A stretch of 64,000 nt of DNA from Ciona intestinalis (Eukaryota; Chordata; Ascidiacea; Phlebobranchia; Cionidae). Below the pieces are notes generated by a model that did no database searches, had not been told where the DNA came from, and saw nothing but the letters and a program-made list of their open reading frames with translations. The first letter of the stretch is position 1. The number at the start of each line of letters is the position of its first letter. The stretch lies in the NCBI RefSeq assembly GCF_000224145.3, contig NC_020169.2, positions 602,257-666,256 on the forward strand, given 5' to 3'. The position numbers and the translations under genes are program-made. Of the stretch, positions 36,301-48,405 are shown piece by piece.

Positions 36301-37259
36301 AGAAGCATGTTGGGCAATCACCAATTACACATCTGGTGCTTCCATTGAACAGCTTGTATATCTTGCTAATAATGATGTTATACCTGCTTTGTGCTGCTTG
36401 CTTGAAGTTAAAGAACCAAAGATTCTTCAAGTAAACTTTGCTTCAATTCCTCCAAAATTTGCAATTATAAAGGAGAAATCACAGTTCTATGCTGCTGCAT
36501 TTGAAATGAGCACTAGAATTAATAATTCCACTTGAAAGTTTATTTTTAGAGTAATATGTTTTGCTTTTATGCATACTGATTATTATTATTTATCAAACAG
36601 ATTCACTTTATTTTCTAGGTTTGTTTGGATGGCATTACAAACATGTTGGTAACTGCTGAGAAAGTTGGTGAAATTGAAGCCATGTGTTGTGCACTAGAAT
36701 CATGTGGTGGTGTAGATCATATTGAACATCTACAGCAGCATGCAAATGAAACAGTATACAGCATGGCTCTTAATATTATTGATAGATTCTTCAATTGCGA
36801 AGTAGGTTGTTTGAAATATACTTCAATAACATTTTATAATTTGAACATTTTTATTCAAATAAAACTTTATAATTTGAATGTTTTTTGGTTGCCTTTTTTA
36901 TAATATAATTTAGTTCATGTTTGTATTTTTACCATTTATTTCCATTTCAAATATCGTGTGAAAAGATGTTAGCATTAAAAAATTCTAAAGTGTCAAACTT
37001 TTGAAAAAACAAAACTAACAAATTTTAATTCTGGTTTACGACTTGATTATACACTTTTTTAGTCTGTTTTTACAAAAAAAAGTCTCTCTTTTACTTAATT
37101 TTTTCGGTTCACCGGATACAATCTCACTATAAAATTGTATTTTACCTTTCTCTGTAGGATGACGAGTCAGAGAACATTGCTCCAAAAACTGAAGGCAGTG
37201 ATTATTTCCAATTCAATGTGGAAGACAAGAATTCAAGCCAGGGTGGATTCAACTTCTAA
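33344..37259 (+). CDS. KPNA2: Importin subunit alpha (karyopherin alpha, KPNA2-type)
   Basis: This is the cytosolic adaptor that binds nuclear localisation signals and importin beta for nuclear import. Eleven exons join in phase: 33344-33406, 33520-33651, 33861-34054, 34845-34989, 35045-35155, 35210-35341, 35493-35684, 36028-36204, 36281-36430, 36619-36801 and 37158-37259. They give 526 residues, the normal family length. Exon 2 holds the basic importin-beta-binding region ([20 protein letters not shown]). Armadillo repeats follow with the NLS-binding W/N pairs ([69 protein letters not shown]). The tail is acidic and ends GGFNF, as in the alpha-1/KPNA2 group. The sixth-type repeat has SYITDG, as in vertebrates. 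ATG 33344 is preferred; an upstream in-frame GTG is not a start. Confidence 0.97.
34128..34629. mobile_element. 502-bp inverted-repeat element with 11-bp target duplication and a tRNA-like core
   Basis: The ends are ~45-bp imperfect inverted repeats: left 'ctatacaaagaagacggaaa', and right, reversed, 'ctatacagagaagacggaaa', both followed by TTTTTCCGCTAG-type sequence. The identical 11-mer 'tataaataaca' abuts both ends (34117-34127 and 34630-34640). Inside, TGGTGTAGCGG (34362-34372) and GGTTCGAGTCC (34414-34424) match Pol III A and B boxes, followed by T-runs. A telomere-like 'ggggttaggggttagggg' lies at about 34483-34500. Long target duplications suggest a Mutator-like rather than a mariner-like transposase, but that is inference. 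It lies in intron 3 of importin alpha. Confidence 0.85.
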
Positions 37260-38255
37260 ACCTTTCTATGATTGCCACTTAAATCTATGTTGCGTTCTTT
37301 GCTGCCAATACTGCCCTTTATTTTCTGATTGGATTTACCTTTCGATTAACGTAAAAAAGTGCAACCTTTAAGTTTCTATTATTTGGCTTTCGTTGATTAC
37401 AATAAATGCATAGTTATGAAGTATTTTGAATTGCGGGTGAAATATTTATTTTGTATATGAGTATATCAATGTTGTCTGCTGTTTAGAATTTGTTTGGGAG
37501 TTTTGTATCCACAGTAATATATGGTAGGATGAGGGAAGATGGGACACCTTTTATTTTCTTATCCCATTTGGTTGTAAACAAAGAACATTCATAAATTATA
37601 AAACCGTATCCTCACGACTACCGTAGTCGGTTGTTAATTGTTTAAACACGACCAAGATAATTGGACATTATGTGCCAAAGTTGTCCCGTATTACCCCACC
37701 CTACTACATAGTAAACGTTTTTTAACACGTTTTACGTACTACTGCAGGGTATGCCGCTATAATAAAGGGGAATTTAGCCAGTAACTGTTAAGTTACCAAT
37801 GGAAAGTATACAGAATCTGTAACAATTCTTTAGTGGTATTTGTTTACATACAGCATTGGGAAGTTTAATTCGCTGTTAAGTATTTTGAAATATAGCGTTT
37901 ACTTCGCTTTTTGCTGAAAAGGGTTGAGATTGAAAAACATTCATGATACTTCATTGTGATAAGAATGGTGTAACATCATCTGGTATCCAGTGTTATGTCT
38001 AGATTCTTAAACGATTTGTAAATTTAAGGACGTCGATCTGTAATACTATTCCAAGCTGTAGTACAAAGTCAATGTTTAGGTTCAGGAGCTCACTTTTTAT
38101 TGTAGAAGAATATCAGCAAAACTTGTAACGCTATCACTAGTTTCTTTTTTCTTTTAGTTTTTAAATGTTACAAGAGGTATAATGGTCACATTACGCAGTT
38201 GCCCCAGGCGACGAGTAAGAGTTAGAATTTCGTTGCTGGTGAAGTTTCATTGAAA
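37260..38255. other. Intergenic between importin alpha and the claudin-like gene
   Basis: Holds the likely importin 3' UTR ('aataaa' near 37401), a MITE at 37519-37708 and the upstream region of the claudin-like gene. A pyrimidine-rich acceptor-like 'ttttttcttttag' ends near 38158. No further exon is visible. Confidence 0.5.
37519..37708. mobile_element. MITE copy between importin alpha and the claudin-like gene
   Basis: 'atggtaggatgagggaagat' at the left and 'gtcccgtattaccccaccct' at the right are inverted ends of the family. The body has 'tggttgtaaacaaagaacat' and 'aaacacgaccaagataattg', as in other copies. Confidence 0.85.
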
Positions 38256-39707
38256 ATGTCGCGTCTCAAGCTTGGGTTGTCTGTTTCGTCGCTTGTGCTT
38301 GGTGAGTCTTTTATTTCAGCCATTTTTAAGAAGTTGCAATTGAAGTTACTGTGTACTAATGTGATGATTGTATATATGCATTAACACGTATAGGCTAGAC
38401 ACGAATTGTATTGTCTTGTCAGTATCGTTTGATACTTTTCGCATAGGATATCTACTGGCTTATTTTAGCTTCAACAAGTTTATTTTTAATTTTAAGTCAT
38501 TGTCTCCACCTCGATCCTCTTCGCTGCATTCTTTACGTCAAAGTGGTTGACCAATACTCCAGTCAACAACGCCACTATATATTTGAACTATGGGCTATGG
38601 GACAATGGATTGCAAAACTTAAATTGTGACGTAACACCGTTCTCGATTTGCAGTAAGTCTCGCTTGTGAACTTAATAGCTAACTTTGCATGTTTTAATTT
38701 TTATTTTTTTCCAGTGACTAAAAATTTTGACAGCCCATTAGTGAGCACTGGTTTAGACCAATAACCTGTCTTGACCAAGCGCACGTACATCCACGATGGC
38801 AGCAGGATCGTACTATGTCAACTTTGCAGTGACATATTAATGCATATATTTTACTTATTCAACGCTATGTGTGTGTTACTTCCAGTGTATACTCGTGCCG
38901 GAGTATTTGCATCAATGGTCTTAGTTGTTCCAGCATTCTTAATGTCCATGATCTCCACTGCTATTGTTGCAAGTGGTGGGAATATAGGAACCAGTGCGAC
39001 ACTTGCGCGATCTGCAGCTGTCATATCAACAATTGCTGGTGAGTTAAGTCTTTCTCAGCTGAAAACGTGCGCATGAATTTAAGTAGAATATTTTTACGTT
39101 TTACACATTTTTTTGACATTTCTACATTTTTGACAATACATTTTTATTTCAGCTATTTGTTTGTTCATTGGTGTGTTGTTGTACACGATACAACACACAA
39201 CTTGCATTACTCTCTGCCCTCCAACATACAACTACTACAGTGAGAAAACGAAGGACCTTCATTTTAATTTTTCCTTCTACTTCGCATGGGTTGCTCTGCC
39301 GTTGTTGATTGTATCACTCACTTTTCAATTCATCTTTGCATCGTTAATTGCCAGAGAAACAAAAGAGGTTGGTTTATCTTTGTCAGCATCGCTTATTTAA
39401 GCGATGCTTTGCTCGTATAGGTGGCATTTTAAACAGGCTCGCTTGAACTTTTATTGTTTGTTTTTTAAATGTGGATTGTCCAAAACATAAAGCTAATAAT
39501 ATAGTTTTTTTGTTTACCGTTTTACAATTTAGTTCTAGTTCGTCGATTAAGTTCAAAACCGATAATTTCTTAAACGTCGAATAACAATTAGGAGAAAACA
39601 GTTTAAATTTATTTTTTTACCAGGGCATGTCCGCTACGGAAGATATACACATGCATCCTATTGAAGAGAGATACGATATCAGTAAGAAGAAAAGTAACGG
39701 CGTGTAA
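38256..39707 (+). CDS. Claudin/PMP22-family four-span membrane protein
   Basis: Five exons join in phase: 38256-38301, 38497-38652, 38886-39038, 39153-39367 and 39624-39707. They give 217 residues, a typical claudin length. Four hydrophobic segments are visible: VSSLVLVIVSTSILFAAF near the N-terminus, ASMVLVVPAFLMSMISTAI, SAAVISTIAAICLFIGVLL and FAWVALPLLIVSLTFQFIF. The first extracellular loop has the family pattern W...GLW...C...C (SKWLTNTP, NYGLWDNGLQNLNC, PFSIC), followed by an Arg just before the second helix (YTRAGV). The spacing from GLW to the first Cys (8) is longer than the usual claudin spacing (2), so PMP22/EMP or another tetraspan branch is possible. The cytoplasmic tail is short (SKKKSNGV) and ends in Val, which might act as a PDZ ligand. 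The likely role is cell contact or junction; this is inference. Confidence 0.8.
38715..38820 (-). repeat. SINE fragment in a claudin-like intron
   Basis: 'cagcccattagtgagcactg' and 'tgtcttgaccaagcgcacgt' follow the body of the SINE family. The head is missing. It sits in intron 2, just before exon 3. Confidence 0.5.
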
Positions 39708-40025
39708 AACCAACGTAAACCATGAAGTTTCTGCTTGTTGTTTACGGATTTTTCATTTAAACGTCATTACATGTCATGCTAATGGATTAGTTTGCTATTA
39801 TATGATTCACAACATAAATCAAAGTAATAGTTCCTGTTGATTTAGTTTAATATTGTGTACTCATTTTAATGGCGTCAATTAAAGAGCACAAGTGGCGATA
39901 GCGTGAAGATGGCACTCCATCGAGACTCAAGATTCTAAATCTCGACATTACAGTCCAAGAATTAATTGAGTAATATCGGTTTTGAAATTACCAACAGCGT
40001 GAGTTATACCATTCCAACGAATTCC
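39257..40025. repeat. Left copy of a gap-flanked duplication (claudin-like 3' end)
   Basis: This stretch contains the end of exon 4 and all of exon 5 of the claudin-like gene plus its 3' flank. It is repeated nearly base for base at 40076-40950 beyond a 50-N gap. The left copy lacks a ~105-bp segment that the right copy has in the last intron. Confidence 0.9.
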
Positions 40026-40075
40026 NNNNNNNNNNNNNNNNNNNNNNNNNNNNNNNNNNNNNNNNNNNNNNNNNN
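40026..40075. other. Assembly gap (50 N)
   Basis: The gap interrupts duplicated sequence. The right flank restarts inside exon 4 of the claudin-like gene, a position already present at 39257. Confidence 0.98.
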
Positions 40076-40950
40076 CTTCATTTTAATTTTTCCTTCTACT
40101 TCGCATGGGTTGCTCTGCCGTTGTTGATTGTATCACTCACTTTTCAATTCATCTTTGCATCGTTAATTGCCAGAGAAACAAAAGAGGTTGGTTTATCTTT
40201 GTCAGCATCGCTTATTTAAGCGATGCTTTGCTCGTATAGGTGGCATTTTAAACAGGCTCGTTTGAACTTTTATTGTTTGTTTTTTAAATGTGGATTGTCC
40301 AAAACATAAAGCTAATAATATAGTTTTTTTGTTTACCGTTTTACAATTTAGTTCTAGTTTGTCGATTAAGTTCAAAACCGATAATTTCATATACGTCGAA
40401 CCAATATGACCCTAACCCTTGTGACACCAAATCACAAACTGTATTTTGTTGAATTTAAATCGTCAACCTAGGTTTTTATCATATAATGGAAATGTTTAGA
40501 GCCAATAATAATTAGGAGAAAACAGTTTAAATTTATTTTTTTACCAGGGCATGTCCGCTACGGAAGATATACACATGCATCCTATTGAAGAGAGATACGA
40601 TATCAGTAAGAAGAAAAGTAACGGCGTGTAAACCCAACGTAAACCATGAAGTTTCTGCTTGTTGTTTACGGATTTTTCATTTAAACGTCATTGCATGTCA
40701 TGCTATTGGATTAGTTTGCTATTATATGATTCACAACATAAATCAAAGTAATAGTTCCTGTTGGTTTAGTTTAATATTGTGTACTCATTTTAATGGCGTC
40801 AATTGAAGAGCACAAGTGGAAATAGCGTGAATATGGCACTCCACCGAGACTCAAGATTCTAAATCTCGACATTACAGTCCAAGAATTAATTGAGTAATAT
40901 CGGTTTTGAAATATCAACAGCGTGAGTTATACCATTCCAACGAATTCCCA
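40076..40950 (+). pseudogene. Second copy of the claudin-like exons 4-5, probably an allelic haplotype
   Basis: It encodes the same C-terminus: part of exon 4 to 40186 and exon 5 at 40548-40631 ending SKKKSNGV. The 5' exons are absent because the copy starts at the gap. Differences from 39257-40025 are a few substitutions and a ~105-bp insertion near 40395-40505. This is best read as the other allele placed in tandem by the assembler rather than a broken second gene. Confidence 0.75.
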
Positions 40951-41308
40951 CGTAATTAGCCGGACTTGCTGCTCTTCAAGCGAGGTTGTTCATTCATTTA
41001 TACAGAAAATGACAAAATACTGACATGCTTGTGTCTTTGCACTAATCAAAACAGATATAACAAACAAATGTTTTATTGATTCAAATGTGACTTAGGAACA
41101 GTGTCTGTACAAGATTAAATAATATAAAACTTACAAAACCCTTACAAAGAAACAGTGTATCAAGTACATGTAATAGGTCGTAAAATGTAAGTGCAAAGTG
41201 TTGCAATCCTTTAGTTTAAATAGCTTTCGCCATGCCTGTTAATAAGACGGATATAATGCTATTTACATCAGTCAGCTATCAATACGAATATTGGGCGGTG
41301 TTTTGTAA

Positions 41309-44300
41309 TCATCTTAACTTTCCGTGAACGCGACGAAAAAAACTGACTTGTTTGGCGGGGTGGTTTGGTAGTGTAGTGTAACTTCCATTAACATTTCTGT
41401 CAACACTTAACTCAGAGTTGCTTGATTTCTCCCCGTAAGATTGACTTGCAACTTGTGACGTTTTGTGTGGAGCGAATTCTACTTTACGGTACTCACTAAT
41501 GAAAGGCGAAGGTTTATCATTGATTTGCTGGTTGTGCGTTGTAGGACCCGTGTATGGGAAATGATGAATTTGTCTGCCTGTTGGCTGATGATGTAAGTGG
41601 ACCGATGGTGTTCGCATTATGTTATTGACTGGTGAAGTTTTCTTCTTTAGAGGATCTTCTATACCATGAAAGTTGATGGTTTGGTTGCCAAGCAATGGTT
41701 CGTTTCTCGCGTGTGATTTGGAACGACTTTTACTTGATTTGCTACTTCTGTCTTCGCTGGATGTGCTGCGTGTGGTACCTTCAACACTTGTGCTACTGGA
41801 AGACAGACTGTCAGGACTACTACGTGATTCGTTTACTGCTTTAGGTTGTTTGTTGATCGCCCTTCGGTAACTTCCTGTCCTTTGTGTGCTGGTTGACGTT
41901 GGTGTCGATGGGGGCGTGTCTGGACAAGAACAAAAACAAACAAATTCTTCAAGCTATCGTCATAACTATATACTGTTTTACTACTGTTATGATAATGACA
42001 CAATTCAAATGTTTGTACGTGTTACTCATAAGTATCGGTCAAAAAAGGGTTATAGAATAATTACAATTTTACCTGTTGGGGTATGCGATAAAGAACTCTT
42101 CGGAGACGAAAACACTGGTGACGATTTTTTCTCTGGTGTTTTGGGTAAATTCATTTTCGAGATGTTATTTTTCTTCTCTGCCTTTGCATGGCTCACCATA
42201 AATTTCAGAGTGCCAGTCGGTACGGTTTTTTTGGTTTGATTATTCGCAGTTTCTCCAATATGGACAGATGTATTTCTGGTGGGATTAGGTTTGATTGGAG
42301 AATGGTTCATTTGCACGATTTGTTGCTCATTTTGCATTTTGCTCCCGTTATTCTGTTCAGGTTGTGACTCAAGCACCCATTTCGCAGTGGAGTTCGACAT
42401 TCCGCCGTGTTTCCCTGATCCCTTGGTATCAGATCTGTTTGGATTAAACTTGGTTGCGTTTGATTTCTTTTGATGCAAATGTTTTGGAGCTGGTGCGCGC
42501 GGTCGACCTCCGCCATTACGTGCTTGCTCGACAAGGAACCACCGACTAGCTGCTGCTAATCTTTCCCTGAAATATATAAACGTATAATTATAACAGTCGC
42601 TCAAGTACCAGTTTTGGGCCAAAAATATAACGACAAGATAAAGGCGAAAAAAAACCTTGCTAACTTATCTATTTCTGTTACAACTGCTTTGACGTTCATA
42701 TACCTGCGGCTGACCGAGAATTGATGAGAATTTATACTATATACTACTAATATGGGGTCTCTTAATTGACAGCCGAGTGTATGAAATATGACACCCGTGT
42801 TATATAATATCACTGCAACATACATGGAGATTCATTTACCTCATAACTTCTACTGTCTCCATGGTCGAGTCCTCAGTGCAGTGAGATATAGTTGGTGAAG
42901 GTAGATACCTCACATCTCGAACTCTTTTTAACATTTCGTCCATCGACAACTTTTGCCACGCTTTGTTCTTAGGAACTTCGTCTACGTGAAACAATTTATT
43001 TGAATACACAACAAGTCTAAAGTGAAAGACTAGTTGATTCATGAATTCAATTATTTTAAAACCTGTGGATAATTTAAAATGATTTTGTGGCAGGATTAAG
43101 ATGTTCGTGACGAACATAATGTGTATAAAGGTATTTTAAAAGGAGGGAACAAGATGATCTATAACGCTGTATACGGTCCTATAAACCCCAGTCCTAAGTA
43201 TACGATTATAAACTATAATACAATTTTAAGGAAGCAGTACATAATATTACATACTTTCAGTTAACATCTCAACTTCCCGGTTAGCTTGTTCGCTGTCCGA
43301 ACTTGAACTTGTTTCCTTGTGTAAGCCATTTAACTTCGGTGCTGCGTGGGCTTGATGATTATTGGACAAAGAATCCTTGCCCAAACTTGTACCAGGTCCA
43401 TTTAAAGCGGCATTTATCCTTCGCTGGTATTCTGCTGTGTTTGCAGATCCGTTAGGCTCATTTGACGCCACTGCTTCCTTTGATTGATTGTGGTTTTTCT
43501 TGTTCCACATTTTCGGTGGCGGTGGCTGTTCTTGAAGGAATCTTTTTTGTGGTTTATCGATTTGTGGGAGTTGTTTTTCAAAAGCAGAACTCGTTTCAAT
43601 TCCACTAGTGTCTCGTGTATCTGGGAAATAAAAAAGTTTAGTAGACGGCAGATACCAGATTGAAGTCATGCTGCTCCAATTAAAGTGCGCGTGTGTCCTT
43701 TTGGCAAAAAAGTTGGACGATTGGGTAACTCGCAAGTGTGCACAAGATTTATGAAATAAGTCACCCGTATAATACCGACTACTGTTGACCCACCACGCGG
43801 GAACAAATAAGTAGCATTTGTTACGATACAGTTACATTAATATTATACGACATGCGTCATATAGGACATCTATAATAAAAGAATCAATATAAAACAAATT
43901 CATAAATGTACCGTGGACGATTTGCTGATGCGACGGATTTTGCGATGATGACTGTTGATCGATACCGTTCGGAATAATTTGTTTTTCAAACAAATTTTCT
44001 TTTGTTCGATAATTTGGAGACTTAATGTCTTCCATTTCACCAAGTAGTTTTTGATTTTCAGTTTTTAATCTGAAACATTCAAAAAATAAGTTAGCCAAAG
44101 TCAATTAAGAGTATCTTGTCTGTTAATATAATTAGTACAGTCACTGGTGCTATGACTGTAAGTTTACCAATATACATGTAAGGTTTACACAAGGGATTCT
44201 TATTGAACACCCATGTCACTAAACACTGATGCGTTGGTAAGTTACCCACTGGTAACTCAATGGTAATGGAAGGAGTAATGGTTGAATATGTGTTTGTTTA

Positions 44301-47300
44301 AAGACTTCACAATAGAAAGCGCAAATGTCAAATCGAGAAATACTTTTAAATATAGCAATCTCACTGGTTTACGTGGACATGAGTAAGAATCTCACTTACG
44401 TTTCAACGTCATTCCTCAATGCAACCACCTGTTGTGCAAGTGACACACATGTCTCCACTACTACTAAGTAACCAACACAACAATCATGACCTTTCTTCTG
44501 AGCGGCTTGGCATGGGGTGTCACCATCAGAGTTCATCAAGGTGACAGATGCACCTCTAGCCACTAGCGTCTGTAAACATAGAATTAAGTGTCAAGTTCAA
44601 AGCAATGTATAGCGAATTCTCTTATAGTACTGTGAGGTAAGATGGGATACTGTTAGCACCTAAACTCCATATATCCTGTTCGTATTTAAATCAATTACCT
44701 ACGCTATTTTAGAGTCGCGGGCCACGATTGTGTATTTCTGCAAATATTCTTTTTTATTACCAATCGGGACAAGAAAAGATAATAAAAACACGAACTATAT
44801 TATCCCACCCTATGCTCCTTTTTCCAGTTATAAGAAACTTGACATTATACCTGTATACATTCCATATGTCCGTATTGTGCAGCGAAATGAACAGCAGTGT
44901 TACTCGCATGGTCAGCCGTATCAACGGTATAACCTTCCGCCTTCATTTCCTCGCACAACCAATCCAGTATTTCACTTCTGTTAAACTTTGCTGCAATATG
45001 GGCTAACGGTGGCCGAGTTGTCGAGCCGTCGAAGGATGAAGTTTTATTGGAGACAGAAAGTTCTTCTCTAGCTGCTGTACATTTCACCAACCACTGTACA
45101 CATGGTGTATGTCCATTCTGTAAAATATCTTATTAACTTACTTGTAAAATGTGTAAAGAAATCATGACGTTTTAGCATTTTGTTAAGCACTGCAACTTCT
45201 ATCTCAACACAATCGATATTAAAAATCAAACACGATCCTGAAGTGCAAAACCCTTACAAGTAGCAAGATAATTAAGTTTAAGCTATCGTTATTAGTACTA
45301 TAAGTGAGAAACATAATTGGATCGAAGAATTAATGTCATGGGATTTTCACAACGTCAATAACCTAATGATGTTAAGTGCGTCCAATATCGTCAACTTATG
45401 ACTTACAACTCTTTTAAGTCTACTCAAGCGTGTTGTGTACAATAGAATATCGCTGAGTAAAGCTGTTATTCTTTCCCATAGTTTCGCCACAGTAAGTATA
45501 CAATTGAGAAACTAAATCCCGACAATAAAAGATAGAAAAAAAATAACCAGCGTGAATGGACGTTAATAAATATTTCATCACTTTCCGTTGAACTATCAAG
45601 CCTCAAAACCCACTAGTAAAATCAACATATTATTAAACCGAAGAAATAAAGTCCACAATTTATCGTACCAAACTTATGGTTTACAACTTTACGTTCAAGA
45701 CAGTATATTGCAAACTTTATAAAAGTAAATACAACATAGTTAGTGTAGGACGAAACGAAACATAAGAATTCGCTTACAGCACTGGAGATATAGCATGTAT
45801 ACAAAACAATGAAAAAAACGATTAAATTTAGGTTATTTTTGACTTTCTATGATAGTGAAACAGTCATATGTTTAATAAAATGCGCGTACCGTACATTTTA
45901 ATACAATGCAAACAAATCATTGGTTACTTGTTACCAAGGATGCTGTTGCCACAACAGTGACGTCACCACAATGCGATTTACGCAACTATACGTAGTAACA
46001 GCTCGTTATAACTTTAACAACTATTTAATTTTTTATCTACATGAAACTATGGTGTTAGCAATTCGTGTAAACGTTATACACACTGCTGTTACACATGTTG
46101 TAATTCAAAATACAACAAGTTTTTTAACCCTTTATTTCGATTAAAGTTATTTGCAGCAGAAGTGCCAACATGGGACCATGATCGCACTTAAAAACTATGT
46201 GACCAGAAAAGGAATGTTTGTTAAAATATAAGTTTGGCGGAGCAAAGAGTTTACACAAGCAATACAGGAGAGCACTAGAGAAAGCAGTTTGCGTAACGTT
46301 GAATAGTTTAATGCTTACCATCACTGCCATAGCTGTAGGAGTCATAAGGTCATCGTTTGGAAGTGTGATCATGTGTGGGGATGCGGTCGATACTAACCGA
46401 CGAACACATTTTAAGTGACCATTTTCAGCTGCTACGTGTAAAGCTGTGTTTCCGTTCTCGTCTAAAGTGTCGTTCAGCTCACTTGCAGAGAAGCAATTCT
46501 GTTAAAAAGCAAAATAACAAATTTTTAATCATTCGGGAATTATTATATAAAACGGTTAACAGAAACTGGGGTTACTATTTCACTTACAAGGGCAAACACT
46601 TCACCGCTCTTTGCTGCTTCAAACATTGATGAAATGCTTGACTTTTCGTTGGTGATTACTGGCGGTTCTGTTGGCCACCCTTGTCGGTCGGCCTTTGGAC
46701 TGAGACATTTGGCGTATATGATTTTCTGGGCACCAATGCCTAAATAAAACAAACATTAAATGCAATACTGTGGGGTAAGATGTTGTTTTAAGAACGCTCT
46801 TTAATTGTTTAGTGGTTTATAATTCTGTAAATATTCTTTGTTTATTACCAAATTAGACGAAAAAAGAGAATGAATGAAAACAACTCCAATCTTACCCCAC
46901 CCTACTATACATAAACAAGACGGTTCCTTAGTTATATTGAATTATGTTTTGTCAAACATTGTAATAAATACTAATATTTATTTACTTGGGGGTTCCGGCT
47001 TTGGTTGAGGAATATAATAACTTTCTTGTGGCTGCTGCTGATTCCGCGGCGAAGTATTCAAGTTTATAACGTTTGGTGAGATCAAAGAATTACTTGAAGG
47101 TTGACATTGGTTCACACTATCTACTGGTTTAAAAAAATTGGATGGTTTTCCAGGTAAACCAATTACTGGACTTGGACATTCGCTTCCACTACCGCGTGTC
47201 GTGTTGTCGGAATCCGATGCATTTGTTGATGTGCTACTTGTTGGAAAAGCTCGAATTGATCTGTCAACACTTTCGTCCTCGGAATCTAGTACAGAAGATT

Positions 47301-47559
47301 CTTCCATAATAGTTTCAAGGTCACTGTCTGGGTAATAATAATGGTCGACCACTCCTGGTTGCACTCTGTGTTGCATATCAGGTTGATCGGGACCATTCGG
47401 CATGTTTTGTACGAAAACTCCATTCTGGTTGTAGGTAAGAGTGGCCTGGTTGGTTATTTGTAAACTACCAAGACTTTTCATTGGGTTGTACCAAGATTCC
47501 TGTTGCTCGTATTGCTGGAAATGCCTTGCATCAAGCTCAGAATTAGACATATTTTTCAT
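41309..47559 (-). CDS. SNCAIP: Synphilin-1 (SNCAIP) homologue, ankyrin and coiled-coil protein
   Basis: Human synphilin-1 is a cytoplasmic protein that binds alpha-synuclein and ubiquitin ligases. Ten exons join in phase: 46986-47559, 46588-46739, 46319-46498, 44851-45117, 44400-44569, 43912-44069, 43255-43620, 42840-42981, 42073-42566 and 41309-41919. They give ~1037 residues, against 919 in human. From memory, the core follows human synphilin-1: DENGNTALHVAAENGH, NGHTPCVQWLVKCTAAREEL, HASNTAVHFAAQYGHMECIQ, and LVVVETCVSLAQQVVALRND, which aligns with human LVVVETCMSLASQVVKL. These are ankyrin repeats followed by the coiled coil. The N-terminal ~190 residues are disordered and acidic; the C-terminal half is Ser/Asn/Lys-rich with little similarity to human. 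The start could be ATG 47559 or 47550; an upstream exon is not excluded. The upstream flank is doubled around a gap. Confidence 0.88.
44623..44813. mobile_element. MITE copy in a synphilin intron
   Basis: 'tagtactgtgaggtaagatg' at the left and 'tattatcccaccctatg' at the right are weak inverted ends. The interior has 'cctgttcgtatttaaatcaa' and 'tattaccaatcgggacaag', as in the family. It is more diverged than most copies. Confidence 0.65.
46764..46909. mobile_element. MITE copy in a synphilin intron
   Basis: Ends 'actgtggggtaagatgttgt' and 'caatcttaccccaccctact' are inverted copies. The interior keeps 'tgtttattaccaaattagac' but is ~50 bp shorter than other copies. It lies in the first coding intron. 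Confidence 0.75.
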
Positions 47560-47615
47560 ACCAACATAACACTGCTTATCGATATGCAATACTTATGTAA
47601 AACAAATCTTCTATC

Positions 47616-48280
47616 TATTTATATCGACCTAGGAATAAAACACACTTGTAGCGTAAGTATTACCAGAATTGATCTGAAAACTCAGTATTTCAGCCTTACT
47701 GCCTTAAGACTAGTTCAAATATTGAAGGAGCCAGCAAACATACTTTCCCTATCGTGTTCCAACATACAGTGCGCTTGTAAACACAAAAGGGAATCGGATA
47801 GTTAAAGGCCTTTCTTCCTTTTCAGCTACGCTTACGTTTAAACAAAATTCAATCACATTACTGCTTACACTTTAAAATAATTAAAATAGTCACACTGCTA
47901 CTCATCATTTCACTACAAATCTGACGTATCAAATGTAATCTAGTAAATCTATTACCAGTAGAAAGCTCACGCTTGGGTATGACGGGTTTTAATCAGTAAC
48001 AGACACACACAGTGCGGTAATGTGTAGCCAACTCACTAGCAATCAAGCTATTCATGCTTGACGTTATTCTACGACCTACGGATTACCACACAATTTAAAA
48101 TCAACATTGCATACGTAGATATTAACAAAAAAGCATTTTAGTATTTCCATATTAGTAGTTATTAGTAGTTAGAGCCGTCAATAAAATATACTGCCTTAGT
48201 ATATTTAGTATAACATGCGACTATTGGTCATACTCTGCCAAAAACCCAAGTCAACCAACGTGGTATTCCGCAAACTCAAC
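47616..48280. repeat. Left copy of a gap-flanked duplication upstream of synphilin
   Basis: 665 bases that are repeated almost exactly at 48406-49068 after a 125-N gap. Differences are scattered single bases and tiny indels. The sequence is non-coding flank. Confidence 0.9.
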
Positions 48281-48405
48281 NNNNNNNNNNNNNNNNNNNN
48301 NNNNNNNNNNNNNNNNNNNNNNNNNNNNNNNNNNNNNNNNNNNNNNNNNNNNNNNNNNNNNNNNNNNNNNNNNNNNNNNNNNNNNNNNNNNNNNNNNNNN
48401 NNNNN
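48281..48405. other. Assembly gap (125 N)
   Basis: The right flank restarts at a sequence already present at 47616. Confidence 0.98.
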
